Below are positions 1-20,833 of a DNA stretch of 64,000 bases, in pieces. Below the pieces are notes generated by a model that saw nothing but the letters and a program-made list of their open reading frames with translations, was not told the DNA's origin and did not search any database. A program made the translations under genes and the position numbers. The number at the start of each line of letters is the position of its first letter. The stretch's first letter is position 1. The stretch is from Rhabditoides inermis (taxonomy: Eukaryota > Nematoda > Chromadorea > Rhabditida > Rhabditidae): assembly GCA_963966185.1 (NCBI GenBank), contig CAWZYM010000376.1:244001-308000 (forward strand), given 5' to 3'.

Positions 1-355
1 ACCCTAACGCATGTTCGGACCTCTGCGCTCTCCGTGAAAGCACACTATTTCGTCTTCCACTCGCGTGTTCGAGCTTCTATAGCATCGATAGACCCAGACG
101 GGAGCGTTTGACCCTAACGAATCCCCATTACAATCCGAGCGATAGAGGGTTGTTAGAAGGTTGATAGAGGCTCGCCTCTGTTCGAGGCATCCTCTATCAA
201 CCTTCTATTACCCCTCTATCGAGCCTCGAACGCGCTTCGATCAAGGTTCCTGTTTGGGTCTATCGATGCTGTAGAGGCTCGGACAAGCGAGTGGAAGACG
301 AAATAGTGTGCTTTCACGGAGAGTGCAGAGGTCCGAACAAGCGTTAGGCTCTACC
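1..355. repeat. Large foldback (inverted repeat) element
   Basis: Bases about 1-115 reappear as the reverse complement at about 240-352 with roughly 90% match. The centre (about 143-235) is itself a second inverted repeat built around GGTTGATAGAGG and CCTCTATCAACC. The stretch can fold into one long hairpin. It lies where the last exon of the neighbouring lipase would be expected. No transposase is visible, so it is probably a non-autonomous foldback element. Confidence 0.75.
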
Positions 356-471
356 GAGTAGCTAAGAACCCCCTTTAGAGAAGAGAGAGACATAAGGACA
401 AGGAAAGAGAAAGTATGTGTGTGAGAGATAGTGCGAGTGAGAGAGTGTGTGAGTGAGAGAGATAGCCCCAC

Positions 472-2060
472 CTTGTCCTCGTCTCCCTGGCACGTCTTGA
501 ACGTCGCCCCGGGCGCCATACCGTTGTCGTAGAAGATCTACAAAAGCGTACAGTAGTTACAGTACGATTACTTTCTATTTACAGTACCGTATCAATCTGA
601 AGTAACCAGAACGCCCCAATATTATACGGTGTTTTCAACTGTCTTTTTTTTGTCAGCTACCTACAGTTTTCCTCTACTGTACTCCTACCGTACCCCTACA
701 GCATACCTCGGTCTGATGGTGGTGATATCCCTCGAGTCCCTCGGGCGGAATGTGCGGCACGAGATCGTGCGAGTGAGTGACGCGGTACGCGAACGGAACC
801 TGTGACGTCACACATTACGGCATAATGAAAGTGACGTCATTGTGGCCTAGTGATGTCATAGTCGGTTTGCACGATGTATTACGTCATCGAGATGTTTCAC
901 TTCATCCATGCTCACCATCCTGTCGTGTGCCGATGCGTAGGCGGTGTCTCCGGTGCGCGGCTGGCCAAAGGTGACGAGGCGCACCTGCACAATGTATCGA
1001 TTGATTTTATCGATCGATATATCGATTAATTGAGTTTGTATCTCAGAAGGCTATGCTGCAGAAACATTTATACGATGATTCGCTATGGATTCAAATTCAG
1101 TACATGGACAGAGAGGAGAGAGAGAGAGAGTGAGAGTGAGAGAGAGAGTGAGTGAGAGAGAGAGGGAGAGAGACCTCTCACCTGATCGGCAGGGAAGAGG
1201 TTGAGCTGAATGATGTAGGACGCTGCCACAGAGGCCATCGCTCCTCCCAGCGAGTGGCCGGTGACCTGGAAAGACGGGGGAAAAATGGAAAAGTCTTTCG
1301 CGAAAGTCGCTCATCAGTTTTTTGTCGCCTTGTCGCCATCCACCATTCACTAGCGCTTGTCGGACAATACTATTCGGGATATTTTAGAATACGTGTTGTG
1401 TATGAGATATTAGGCGATTCTCACTTTTCAAATTCTTCCACGCGGTATCATAGTGCGAATCACTTTCGAAATCAAAACCACAATTTAAAGCAACAGTGGC
1501 GACTTATTTTCGACTCGGAGTATTATTAAAAATCATATTATCCTAACACATTTGCAATTTTTGCGAAAGAACGACGATTCTGCGTAATTTTCGATTCTGC
1601 CACTGCCGAAATGCAGCTCAAAATTTGAATTTCCCGCCAACGCTTCACTGCAAAAACTGAGGTCGGAGACATAACCGCAAATAAACAAATCCCGGTCACT
1701 TGCTTCTTGGCTCAGTGCATGTGCGCTGCGTTGTGGCTCCGATCTTCGCGGGTTCGATTCCGGTCACCGCCAAATGTTTTGCTCGTGTGAAAATGAGGAG
1801 TTGTAGCAGGTTGTGGCAGAAAAAAAGTCGCCACTGTTCCTTTAATGATAAGTGGCTGTTGGTTTGAAATCGAGATCAGGCTACTTTCATCAAAAACCTT
1901 AAAAAATCAAGCAATTTTTTTTTAAATTTTCTTACACTCACCCAAAGCTGGTAGTTGGGATAGGCCTGCTTGAGAGAGAGGAAGTCGTCCTTTATTCCCT
2001 GCAGAGAGTTTTTTCTCTCTATCTCCTTCATCTCTCTCTCTATCCTCCCTCTTCCTCCCT

Positions 2061-2104
<44 letters not shown>

Positions 2105-3526
2105 CTCTTCTCTCTCTCTCTCCCACCTTCTGCCACAGTCCAGTGAATGCATCGAGGAAGTACTTGGACACCTTGCCGCCAGCCACAAAGTTCTCCTAAA
2201 AGTGTTTTAAGGTAACAAGTCGAATAATGTCGTTGTTAGAGCCGCACTTTCCGTGAAAATGTAGACCTACAGTTACTTCAATGTTTCTGTTCTTCTCACG
2301 CACCTTTGACTCGAGGACGGACTCGTCGGCCTCAGCCAGTAGCTGCAGGGTGCCCTGCGAACCGCTGGAATGAGAGTATGAAAGAAACCACGTGGTGTTT
2401 TATACTCAATACATTGGATCAGAAAAAAGGAAATCTGGCCCTGCGATCCGCTCCAAGGAGAGAGCATCGCGTAGTTTCATTCATTCGAGAAGTTGTGCGC
2501 TGGATTCCAAGTAATGCTGGAAAAATATGCCAACGTTGTTTATAAGGCTCACGCTTTCGAGGATGGATCAAGGCCGTATACTCTAAATGGAAGAAGAAAA
2601 AAGAATCTCGAAAGATGCTGAGATGCTGACCACCGGATGAGGATTTGCTATGAGGAGGGAATCCTTTGTACATTCCGCCCCCAGTCTGTATTTTGTGTTT
2701 TGTGTTATGTCTGCACCTATGGCCTATGAATGAACCATTACTATTAACATTAGGGGAACTATTTCATTTGTATTTTCACATTTTCTGTTTCGAACATCCT
2801 GTATTGATCGACACTACTTAGCTATTCCCGTAGTGCATTCGCTTATCAGTCTCTGATCGGCAGCTACTCCCAACACACTTTCCACGTGTGTTTGACCATC
2901 GTAAAAAATCAGAAAAAGTGAGCGAGTTAGAGAGAGAGAGGAGGGGGGGGGAGAGAGATTTCCTCTCACCGATACGCGATGATGATAGCCTGATCGGCGT
3001 GGCTGACCGCCGTGAACCCGCTGCACGTGTCTTCCTTGCTGTTCTTGTCGCACTGAATCTCCAGCTGACGCTTCAGCTGAAACCGCAAGGTGATCGTGAC
3101 GGGGCCAATTTTAAGTATTTACCCTTTTTTTCTTTTTTAATTTTGTTTTCATGACGAGCACAATGTATTTGCTACAATAAAATAATTTGGTTTCGTGGCA
3201 GAATCCAAATAATTTGGTTTCGTGGCAGGACCCAAATAGTATGATTTCGTGGCGGGACCCACCTGCGCTCCGTTCAGGGCGTGTGTGAGACAGCCCTGCG
3301 GCGAGTGCGAGTAAGCGGCGGCCGACAGCGGAAGCATCTGAATATAAAATAGGTATCTGTGTTTCAGATGTTATTATCACTCACACATACTCCATGTTTT
3401 ACAGTATAGAGAGAACAAGAGATAAAAAGATACCTTGTTCCTGCCTAGGTGGTCGCTGAAGGCGGCGTACGTATCGAGAGCAGCCGCAGCTCCCAGAAGG
3501 GCCGAAACGAGGACGAGAGACCTCAT
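472..3526 (-). CDS. Secreted class 3 lipase, 3' end not in window
   Basis: Ten exons are read on the minus strand: 3434-3526, 3263-3337, 2970-3076, 2304-2364, 2127-2195, 1942-1998, 1182-1265, 916-984, 707-799 and 472-537. They join in phase to 258 codons. The start MRSLVLVSALLGAAAALD is a signal peptide. The nucleophile elbow GHSLGG is in the seventh exon. SHDLVPH supplies the likely catalytic Asp, and the YHHHQTE segment the likely His, as in Lipase_3 (triacylglycerol lipase) proteins. The tenth exon ends in a TFKTCQGDEDK segment typical of nematode members just before a final Cys-containing exon. That last exon (about 30-40 aa) was not found, so it lies beyond the left edge or was displaced by the foldback. 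The protein should hydrolyse lipid esters outside the cell. Substrate is unknown. Confidence 0.88.
1485..1845. mobile_element. MITE-like element with 21-bp terminal inverted repeats
   Basis: The ends are inverted copies of TTAAAGSAACAGTGGCGACTT (S = C at the left, G at the right), separated by about 320 bp. It sits in a lipase intron. The outer TTAA/TA could be the target duplication. No coding capacity is seen. A related lone end occurs near 49561-49581. Confidence 0.7.
1702..1771 (+). pseudogene. tRNA-His(GTG)-like sequence inside the MITE
   Basis: The segment CTGCGTTGTGGC (anticodon GTG at 1733-1735) followed by GGTTCGATTCC (1751-1761, a B box) and GGTCACCGCCA strongly resembles the 3' two thirds of a tRNA-His. 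The 5' acceptor strand does not pair with the 3' end, and the T stem has a mismatch. It therefore looks like a degenerate or SINE-type derivative rather than a working tRNA. Confidence 0.5.
2035..2125. repeat. (CT)n tract in lipase intron
   Basis: Imperfect CT/CCT repeats run to within a few bases of the splice donor at 2126. Confidence 0.85.
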
Positions 3527-3539
3527 GGTTGTGGAGACC

Positions 3540-4480
3540 CTCAAATCAAATCAAATCAGAAATCGCAAGCATGATGATAACACCATCAATACGTGGAGAA
3601 AGTCGAGTGGAAAGCCGCGGAAAATTATTCTGCGCGGAAACGCTTCGCGGGGCTTCACGAATAGTGACCTCCACGTTCTTCGTTTCCGCGCGGTCCATTA
3701 CGTGAAAGCAGTTATCAGTTTATAGCAGTTATGAGGCACGCAAACAAATAAGGTTTTCGAAGTTATGGAGATATGAAGAGAGCCGACGATCAAACGCCGG
3801 CGTACATCGTACATATATAGGAAAATGTTGTGAGAAAAAGGATAGATTCCGAAAATCGCTCGCTTCACTACGCCACGTGGGCCGATAGCGGTAGACAAAC
3901 CACAAATCACCTATACGTGTAATCACGCAGGCCCGTAAATCATATCAGCTATTACTCCATATCACAGTTCGCGCGCACGTTGTTTGAGGGAGATAAACTC
4001 GCGGATCACAGCTGATCTTCTGATTATTTGATAAGTGGATGGCGATGGCGCGATTCGCTCGAGCTGGCACCGAAAACGATCAATAATCAGGGAGGTGAGC
4101 GTAGAAGGGCGGATTCCGGGAGAACACACGAGGTCGTAAATTGTTATCGGTCAGCCACAATGTATATTTTTTATAACCACAACTCGGCCTTTTCAGGTTT
4201 CACAGATGCGAGTCGAATTTGTGTTGTCTTGCGAAACAAATGTTTTATGAATGTATGTAATACAGTTATTCTTCGGCCGTATGCGAAGAAGAATACTACA
4301 AACTATGAGTCTGAGATCATTTCTGCCTACACATCTGCTCATAATCGCATTATACATAAAGTCAGTTACGTTGATGATTCCAATCAAGAACTTTATGATA
4401 ACACGGAACACATCAAGAAACTATGTATGAAAGTTTTAGGTTTTTGTGAGTTTTGTAAGGTTTCGTAAGACTTTCGCAGA
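3540..4480. other. Intergenic region upstream of lipase
   Basis: Apart from the GATA-like site, no exon with convincing splice sites or family similarity was recognised. Short open frames here show no recognisable domain. Confidence 0.5.
3712..3719 (-). promoter_or_regulatory. GATA-factor site upstream of lipase
   Basis: TTATCAGT on the plus strand reads ACTGATAA on the gene strand, 186 bp upstream of the lipase ATG. ACTGATAA is the form preferred by intestinal GATA factors (ELT-2 type) in C. elegans. An intestinal secreted lipase would fit. A single 8-mer can occur by chance. Confidence 0.3.
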
Positions 4481-4483
4481 CGT

Positions 4484-6354
4484 TTAGTCGAAATAACCAG
4501 CGGACACCATTCGATCGAACTCTTCGTGAGCCTGAAGAAGAAATAGAGAGGAGAAAAAAGAGAGAAAAGAGAGAAAACGGAGAAGGTGGAGGAGAAAGAG
4601 ACAGACAAAACCTCTCGGATGCCTCTGAGAACGTCTGGATCGGTCTTTCCTTTCTGTAGAACCACACAACAAACACAAAGTAGACTCCCAGAAACAGAAA
4701 GATGTAGCCTCCTAAGAAAAGTTCGCCTATTGGGCAATTTACAAAAAAGCAACCCATGTTTTGTCGAATCCACTCATCAAAATCGTAATCTACTTTGTAT
4801 TTCTCATTGTAGTGTTGTTCTATTCCGTGAATCATTGGTTTTTCCGTAGTGGTAACTTCTGAAAAAAGTGACAACGCTCACCAATAGCAACAACTTGATC
4901 ATGAAATATGTGTGGATCTCTTGAAATAAGAAGGACCAGATTGTTAACGATTATCTATAAAAGTTAAAAGGAAATTATCTGATATAAGTAATTTCACATT
5001 TAGGTTGCAAAATTTCCGGAAGCAGCAGTATTCATCAATTGTCTTGAGCTTGCCTTTCTGTTGAAAAAGTTCAAACGCATGCAGTTCAAAACACGCACAT
5101 AACTGATTTTTCTGCCATTCTTCTGATAATTTCCAAGATAATATATGATATTTTGACTTTTCACTTCATTATAAAGAGGCTGTTTGACACATCCATCCAA
5201 TGTGCTCTTCACATGCGGGAAATAATCAAACTCGAATCTGAGCTGATCGTAAAACGCTCCACAAACCCAGAGTCAGGTCAATTCTAAGGGCAGAATAAAG
5301 TGTGATAACTCACTTCGTTCTTGGAGCAATACTTGTATGTTTTATCTAGCTTTACTTCATCCATTACCCACACTTTCGATGACTCTCTATCGTTCTCGCT
5401 CTCAATATATGTCCAACTCCCTTGCTAGCACGCGTTTTCACTACGAGGTTTCTTGTAGGAATCTGAATGACAAAGTCGACATGATTATGGTGTTCGTTTC
5501 AAAACCGAATTCATTGCTCTTTTCGATCAAGTCCCAACCACTGCGCGCTGATAATCCATAAAGTATCTGACGACGTGAATTGACGACGTGAATCTGACGT
5601 GAATTTTTAATGTTCATTCTGATTTCATTGACAATTTGTTTTCTGTCAAACAGCATCACTCACAGTTTGACATTTGTATAGTCGCCGCCTGGAGGATAGT
5701 TTCTGCTATTGACAGCCGGGGTCAGTTTGCGAAACTCAGTTGCGAGCGAGAGAGGTCAGACAGCGCGAGCAAATGGTCGAGTGTCGCGCGTCCTCTTTGA
5801 TTCGCGTGCCGGCTTCTTTGATCGATATTAGCGTTTGAATGCGCGCGCTTGGGTCTTCTCACGACTAGTAGGTAGATCGAATGCGACAAGAGGGTAGATC
5901 AATTTTCTACCGTGACCCGGCGAACTATCTCCCTGAATAATATTATAGTTGGGGCAGCAACATGTAGTATAAATATTGTTTTTGCGTTCATAACACATTA
6001 AGTATTCCATTCCCACCGGCATTCCACACTTTTCCCATCGTGGTTCGGTCGCATTCTCAACGATACAGCTCACTTTCGGTAGTTGATAGTCGCTCCAGCT
6101 ACGCTATTATTGCGTTTGATCAGAAGGTACGTAATCGTGGTGTTGAGTTTCTCTGAAAAAAATGTGTTTGAATGTTTGGCCCACTGCAAAAAAACCTTAC
6201 TTTTAGCAAGAGCACTGTAGCAGAGCTCGTATCCTTTGTGGTAGAAGGTAGGCACACCATCAGCGTTGCCCAGTGCAGCCTCCTTGGCCAGCTCATACGC
6301 GTCCTTTCCACCGTCCACATCATCTGCCGCCGGGTTGTCGTTGCTCGTCTTATC
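4484..6354 (-). CDS. Unrecognised multi-exon gene, model incomplete
   Basis: Several minus-strand pieces look like exons. 6205-6354 encodes an acidic segment (NPAADDVDGGKDAYELAKEA) ending at a GTAAGG donor. The next exon starts near 6155 behind a T-rich acceptor. A stretch around 5060-5260 contains FEFDYFPHVKSTLDGC and may use a GC donor (AAAG|GCAAGC). 4750-4865 encodes YKVDYDFDEWIRQNMG, then KTDPDVLRGIRE, then a last exon AHEEFDRMVSAGYFD with stop at 4484. I do not recognise the family. Two overlapping frames near 5985-6130 cannot both be coding (one is cysteine-rich), so the middle is unresolved. A 270-bp repeat sits in one presumed intron. Upstream exons may exist near 7205-7250 and 7512-7558. 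More than one gene is possible. Confidence 0.4.
5677..5948 (+). mobile_element. 270-bp interspersed repeat, copy 1
   Basis: Begins TATAGTCGCCGCCTGGAGG and ends near AATAATATTATAG. The same sequence is present in inverted orientation at 11171-11440 and truncated at 19801-19948 and 34398-34545. The two ends share an imperfect GGAGATAGTT motif in inverted orientation, suggesting a degenerate terminal-repeat element. No open frame. Confidence 0.7.
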
Positions 6355-6359
6355 TGGAG

Positions 6360-7108
6360 AATACCGATTAATTCCTCGATCGATAGTGGGAAATAAACGC
6401 GACCTCTTTCGAACACACGGACGACCGACCGCGCGGGTAAAGGGAGAAGAGGGGAATGACGGGCACGAGGTTTCGGATGAAATGACGATCAATTTGATCA
6501 ATTTTACCTATTTTACTATTTTTACTGTTTATCAACACGCATTTTGTTCGTAAGTACCGTTTGAATAAGTTGTCTACTAACTGTCAGACATGCTGACAAG
6601 CATTTGTCGTGAAGACGAGGTTTGGCTTTCACTCCTATTGGTGTTTTCCGTTCACACACAGAGATCGTTTGACAATCGACCGACAATAAGAGCCGTCTAT
6701 TCCTCTTATGCACTAACTATCAACTCATTAGCATAACAAATATTTATCTTCATTTCACTCACTCAGCCCATGTGTTCATTCAAAATTAAACTTCAATGAA
6801 ATATTTTACGTTTATTGTGAATTGTTTTCCCGGATTCCGGAAAGTTTCAGATAGTAAAGACGATGACAAATCAAATCAAAATTAAATTTAAAAAAATCAG
6901 TTTTATCCAGAAAGAGAGAGAGAGAGAGAAAGACGACGACACAAATCCATTTCATCACGTCAGTTATTAACCCCGTACCAATATTATTAGGATTAGAATA
7001 ACAAAAAAATCAAAGAAGTCGTCGCATTTCGGGTTGCCAGTTCAGTGGAGAAGAGTGGGGACGCGCCTGTAATGGAGTAGGGTTTGAAAAGAGCAGGGAG
7101 GGGGGGGG

Positions 7109-7143
<35 letters not shown>

Positions 7144-7750
7144 AGTGAGTGTCTGAGAGAGAGGGGGGGGGGAGAGAGAGGGAGAGAGGGAGAGAGAGCT
7201 GTCCCCCACTCGATGGGTCGGATGCGCAGCCGCCGGCTGAGGCCCCACGATCTCCGCGAACGATGCGTCTATGGAGAAATGTTACTTTTTTATCGTCAAG
7301 TGTCTTTCATTCGTTTTTTATACAAAATATAGGGTAGATATGTCTAATCTTTTGCCGGCTAGATGGTACATAACCTTCCCGGAACCCGCACGCAGTGCAT
7401 GACTAACGCAGGAACGGGACAACTGTATTCCGTATGCTTAACCGTGATTATTGTCATATTATTCTACTTTACTTGAGATAAATACTTTGATTATGAAAAC
7501 ACAATTCTCACCGAAGTTGTGTTGCTCTCGCCATCGACGCTCAGCATCCGAGACCTACAATGCTGGCATGAACTCGGATAAATATGAATAGTAATCAAAA
7601 ATACACAAGTGGTTATAGTCTCACGTTAACGTTGACGCTTCCGTTCAAAAGGTGCAACTATCGACTTCGTTGACGCAAAATCAAATAGAGAACACGCCAT
7701 ATCGCGCAGCTAATCACGATTGGACACGCTTGTGCATAGCCGCATCCGTT
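6360..7750. other. Mostly non-coding spacer
   Basis: Holds a (GA)n/(G)n tract at about 7100-7198. Two short minus-strand segments are flanked by plausible splice signals (about 7205-7250 and 7512-7558) and could be 5' exons of the unresolved gene to the left. Nothing else recognised. Confidence 0.45.
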
Positions 7751-7753
7751 TCT

Positions 7754-16616
<8,863 letters not shown>

Positions 16617-18674
16617 CCTGCAATCAAGGAGAGAGTGCATACGGTAAGAATAGAATAAAACCAAACAATACAAGAAATGCGCAACCAGGAATAGACATGC
16701 ATGCTAGAACGAAATAATATTGGTTTTCACTCGAATACGGTATGTTCGTTGAAGAGAACACGAGGAAGGGAGAAATGGGGTGCAAGAGTCAAATTCGGTT
16801 GATGGCTAATCCTATGTGGATTCAAATCAGATTCACCCAACACAGTCTACCATACAGTCAACATGAAACGTATGCAGTAGACAACCAAACTAGGGCGCAT
16901 AAAAAACGAAATGTTGCTGTCGCTACTCAAATGGGTCTATGAGTCTACTACTCTACTACTCTCGTGTACCAGTTGAGATCTCGGTCAAAGATGCATTCTC
17001 TGTGAGATGCGATCTAGCCGAGAGAGAGAGGGGGGGAGAGATAGAGAAAGAAAGAGGGGGGGGGGGGAGAAAGAGAAAAAGAAAAAGAAAGAGAAATATA
17101 GAGCGAGAGAGAGAGAGAGAGAGAGAGAGAGCAAGAGAAAGAGAGACGATCCGCATTCGGTTTCGAGTTCCGCATATTGCTTCCGGCTATGTAGGCGAGA
17201 GATTGAACGGGGAGATGATGAAGCATGTCTAGAATAGATACTTACTACGTTTTACTAAATGCATTAAGGAAGCATTATCCCAAACGTAGGTAATTAGTGG
17301 TGCTTGACGGGTGATTACTTAACAAAAAAAAAGAAAGTTAAAAGTTAAAACCTGATCGGTGAATCTTGGTATATATCAATCAGATGCGAGACGGAATGAA
17401 TTCTATTGTGCCTTGGGATAACAGTAAACGAAACAGGTAACTAATCAGCAGTCAATTGAAATGTGATCGACAATCCTGGAAGAACTCCGCGAAAACGCTT
17501 CTTGATTTAGTTCTCGTCGTAGTCAAGGTTGAGTATAATAGGCTCGCACCTAGCTCAGGGTTTTTCGTACTGAACGAAATGCGCAGCATATTTGTTTTTG
17601 CCGTTCATATCTCTAGTTCGCAGTCTCTTTCACATGACGAAGTGGCGTAGTGGTAACGCTCTCTCTCGCTTATAGATCAGCGGTCAACGGGTTCAATTTT
17701 GGGTGCCCACGCAAAAAATTGTCAAATTGAAAACATCATCCAAAGGGTTTTGATCGTTGTCTAACCACCCTAATGTCTCTCGTGAAAATAGTGGAACTCA
17801 TTTGCGGCCAACTATACGTAATTGCAATCATGTACCTTGATTGAATCCTTCATCCAGGTCCTAACACAAAGGGATCGATAATTACTGTGTAAAGTGTATA
17901 CTGTATAATTTAATGTTCTCGAGTCATATTTTTGAATAATTTCAGCTCATCGGTTCGCGAGTAGCTCGCTCACTCAACTCGCCGCGCCTCCGCAGCCGCC
18001 ATGTAAACCCGGCGCGGATCGCGCGCGGCTGTCTTCTGAGTGAGCGGGCGCGTTGCCGCTGGCACTTTCACTCGGCTCCTCTGCAACGGAGAGAGAGAGA
18101 GAGATTGGCAGCCCCGCCTTTTTCTATAAAATCCCGCGTGGAGGAGATATTTGAGTCAATTTTTGAAGGCCCCTTGAATGAGCGGGACATTGAGCGCGGT
18201 CTGATTACAGTACATCAGGTTGTGCGGTTATAGAGTGTAGGTATATTAAACTAGATAAGGTAGATCGTGAGGCCGCACTCATAAAAAAAACTATTTGTGA
18301 TGATTTTTTTTCAATAAGAGTTTTTAAAACTAATAGTTGCAGTAGAGATTCGACTCCCTCCCGTTCGGGGAACGGAGCTTACTGGCCGTTCGTAAACAGT
18401 TTTGAAAGAAAATGTACTTTTTTGAAGAAAAAAAATGCGGACAGAATCTATCTTCGAGACAGAACACTAATAATATTACTAGCGTGAGAGCGTTATGTGC
18501 TAAGCATATTCGACCTGAACCTAATAAGTTGACAATAAACTAGTATTTAAAAAAGGAATTTCAAAGCGATTTATTATAATATCATTTGGGTAGTACAACA
18601 AAAAGTAAATATGAGTGGGTATGCGAGAGTATGATATGCGAGAGAATATGTGTTATTTTAAATAAAGAAGTGGG
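16617..18674. other. Intergenic spacer between collagen and the duplicated block
   Basis: No convincing gene. It holds a (GA)n/(G)n tract at about 17020-17145. At about 17970-18050 a GC-rich segment is bracketed by the inverted pair CGCTCACTCA and TGAGTGAGCG. A TATAAAAT near 18126 has no recognisable coding sequence downstream. Confidence 0.5.
17637..17710 (+). pseudogene. tRNA-like sequence (A and B boxes), degenerate
   Basis: TGGCGTAGTGG resembles an A box and GGGTTCAATTTT a B box at tRNA spacing. The acceptor arms do not pair. Likely a tRNA-derived repeat relic. Confidence 0.3.
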
Positions 18675-18721
18675 CAATGTCACAAATGCCTCTGAATTCT
18701 AAATATTTTCGCATTCGTAGT

Positions 18722-20108
18722 TCAGTTCTTCCAAACCTTCAGCACTCCATCGTTCCCGTCCATGAAGAAACTTTTTTACATACCGCAACACAAATATCAA
18801 ATGAAATTACCTTGTAAGAATACGTTGTCTTTTTCTTCTTCAGGTACTCAATGACTTTCTCCTTGACGACACAGACTCCCGTATCTGAGTGCTTTCCACG
18901 GCCCGTCACCACGCGAATTTTATCTGTATCTGTATTTAAAAAAACCGTTTATTTTTTTATTTATTTTTTTCACGCCATTATGTTTATTGAACAACTACAT
19001 TTGTATGATATCGTTCTGAGTGAGCGCATATATTAGAGTTTCCGCGGCCGGCTGTCTTTCGTGCCGTCTGTATGTATTGTTTTGAGGAAAAATTCTTTCT
19101 TTCGCGGGAGGAAACGTTCATTCCATAAGCAATACTGATGCGCTGATCGGGCAAGAGGAAAAACATTGTTTATTCACACCTGAAGACCCTTGTTTGTCCT
19201 CAAGCATCACAGGAATACGTTCCTCGAAGAGTTTCAGAGCTTCTTTCAGAATCATACGGCGGAGATCCATGATGTGATTGAATCTGAATTGACGTAAAAA
19301 ATAACTCTACAACAAAATACTCAACTTACCGGTTCGCTGTCACCATTGTGTGATCAGCAACGGCTTTCAAAACCGCATATACTTTCAAATCAATCTGAAA
19401 ATAAAAGGTATCGAAACATCGAAATATATTATCGAAACATATAACATCTTACTTACTCCGGAAATGTTTTTGATTTTTTTCTTGCGGTTGGCGCATCTTC
19501 GGGAGTATTTCAATATGTCGTGTGCATCTTTCACAGTATGCTTATCCTTTTCAAGTGTCCTTTTTGCGCAACCGCAGATTAGCCCAGCCGCGGTTTTGGC
19601 GTGCTTCAGTTCTTCTGGCAACTCCACACCCTTTTCGTCCTATAACGTTGATGAGAAAATCAAGAACATGAGGTTTTGAACGTACGATGCCGGCTCCTTC
19701 TAACAGAATGTTCAGTTGAATGCATGTTAGCGGTACGTCTTTCCTAAAATGAATCTTATGTATAATGTTATTCACGGAGGCAGCAGGAGTCCTAAGCTAA
19801 TAAACGCTCATATTGATCAAAGAAGCCGGCATCATAATATAATAGTGATAGATTTCCCGCGCTGTTTGATCTCTCTTGATCGCAACTGCATTCCACCAAC
19901 TGACTCCGGCTGTCAATAGCAGAAACTATCTTCCAGGCGGCGACTATAATCTGTTGCAACAGAAACGTCTTTATGTACAAAATAACACAATCGAAGAAAC
20001 AAAAACTTGCCCATTCTCGTGGTATAGCTCATCGATGATGAGATCAACTGCTGTACCAGCATAGAGCTGTAATAGACCAGCGAGATCCTCATCAACAGTC
20101 TCTGACAT
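18722..20108 (-). CDS. Smr-domain protein 1, unit A
   Basis: Seven exons give about 218 aa, starting MSETVDEDLAGLLQLYAGTA. The C-terminal third is an Smr (small MutS-related) domain: MILKEALKLFEERI, then RVVTGRGKHSDTGV, a helix VKEKVIEYL and a final GVLKVW. The TGxGxHS loop typical of the N4BP2-like class is intact. The usual DLHG motif reads DLRR, so the key His is missing and nuclease activity is doubtful. The first intron has a GC donor (AATGG|GCAAGT at 20010). This is supported by the paralogue, where the same codon is split by a GT intron. An acceptor TTGCAG lies 4 nt before the ATG and could receive a spliced leader. The gene is divergently paired with its paralogue at 21144. The last intron assumes donor AC|GTATTC. 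Confidence 0.75.
19801..19948 (-). mobile_element. 270-bp repeat, truncated copy in Smr1 intron (unit A)
   Basis: Matches the inverted copy at 11171-11440 from GATCAAAGAAGCCGGC through GGCGGCGACTATA, but lacks the distal ~100 bp. It lies in the first intron of Smr-domain gene 1. Confidence 0.65.
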
Positions 20109-20833
20109 TTGGCTGCAAGAAGAGCAAAAGAAACACAAAAAAACAATAGAAACCGACTAAACGTCACATATCCCGTTCAGCTTGCTGAAACGGTTTTTAC
20201 ACTCGGTCGCTTTGATTATACCATATCAATGACGGATTGTTCAAATATAGAGTGCCTGGTTGGACTGGGTTCATGGAATTTTGTTGTATGATAAGATATG
20301 ATGGTGATAAACTGTTCTCGAGACTTTAAAAATATTTAATATAAGAAGTAACCTAATGAAAAGTTGAATGTCTCAAATATAATGTATAATGTGGTCTTTG
20401 CTGAAACACTCCTATAATAAACCCAGTAACCCAGTCTCGTTTTTGTGTTGCGAAGCATGTCACAAAATACCGGATTGTTAAAATATATATACATATGGTG
20501 TTCAATGATTCATGAGATTTTATTGCACTTACGATAAGATAAAACATAGACGAATCGTCCTAAAAAAGAAATGCTTCTATACTCCTTCAGCAAAGGGCAC
20601 CAAAATCCTCTCCTACGAGGTTGAGAGAAAGAGAGAAAGAGAGACCTTTCGTTTGTTTCGCGCACATCCACTGATCCAGTCACTCACATATGTTGATTGT
20701 AAGTTGTAAGAGTTGAGGGTAAGGATTAGCGATCACAAACGTTAATCAAACATGTTATCGAATGCCACACAATATTCATACTCGTCTTGCACTTCCCCAA
20801 ACTCGTTCATCTAAGCTCTCTCCGAAAAAGGCG

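Noticed and set aside
1..120. Telomeric repeats suggested by CCCTAACG
   Set aside because: The motif occurs only a few times within a unique inverted repeat. No tandem TTAGGC or TTAGGG array is present.
1702..1771. Functional tRNA-His gene
   Set aside because: The acceptor stem cannot form and the T stem has a mismatch. It lies inside a mobile element.
4740..4865. Membrane protein with segment GGYIFLFLGVYFVFVVWFY
   Set aside because: That frame does not continue into the next exon. Treating GTAAATTGCC...TTCTACAG as an intron gives an in-phase join, so the hydrophobic stretch is probably intronic.
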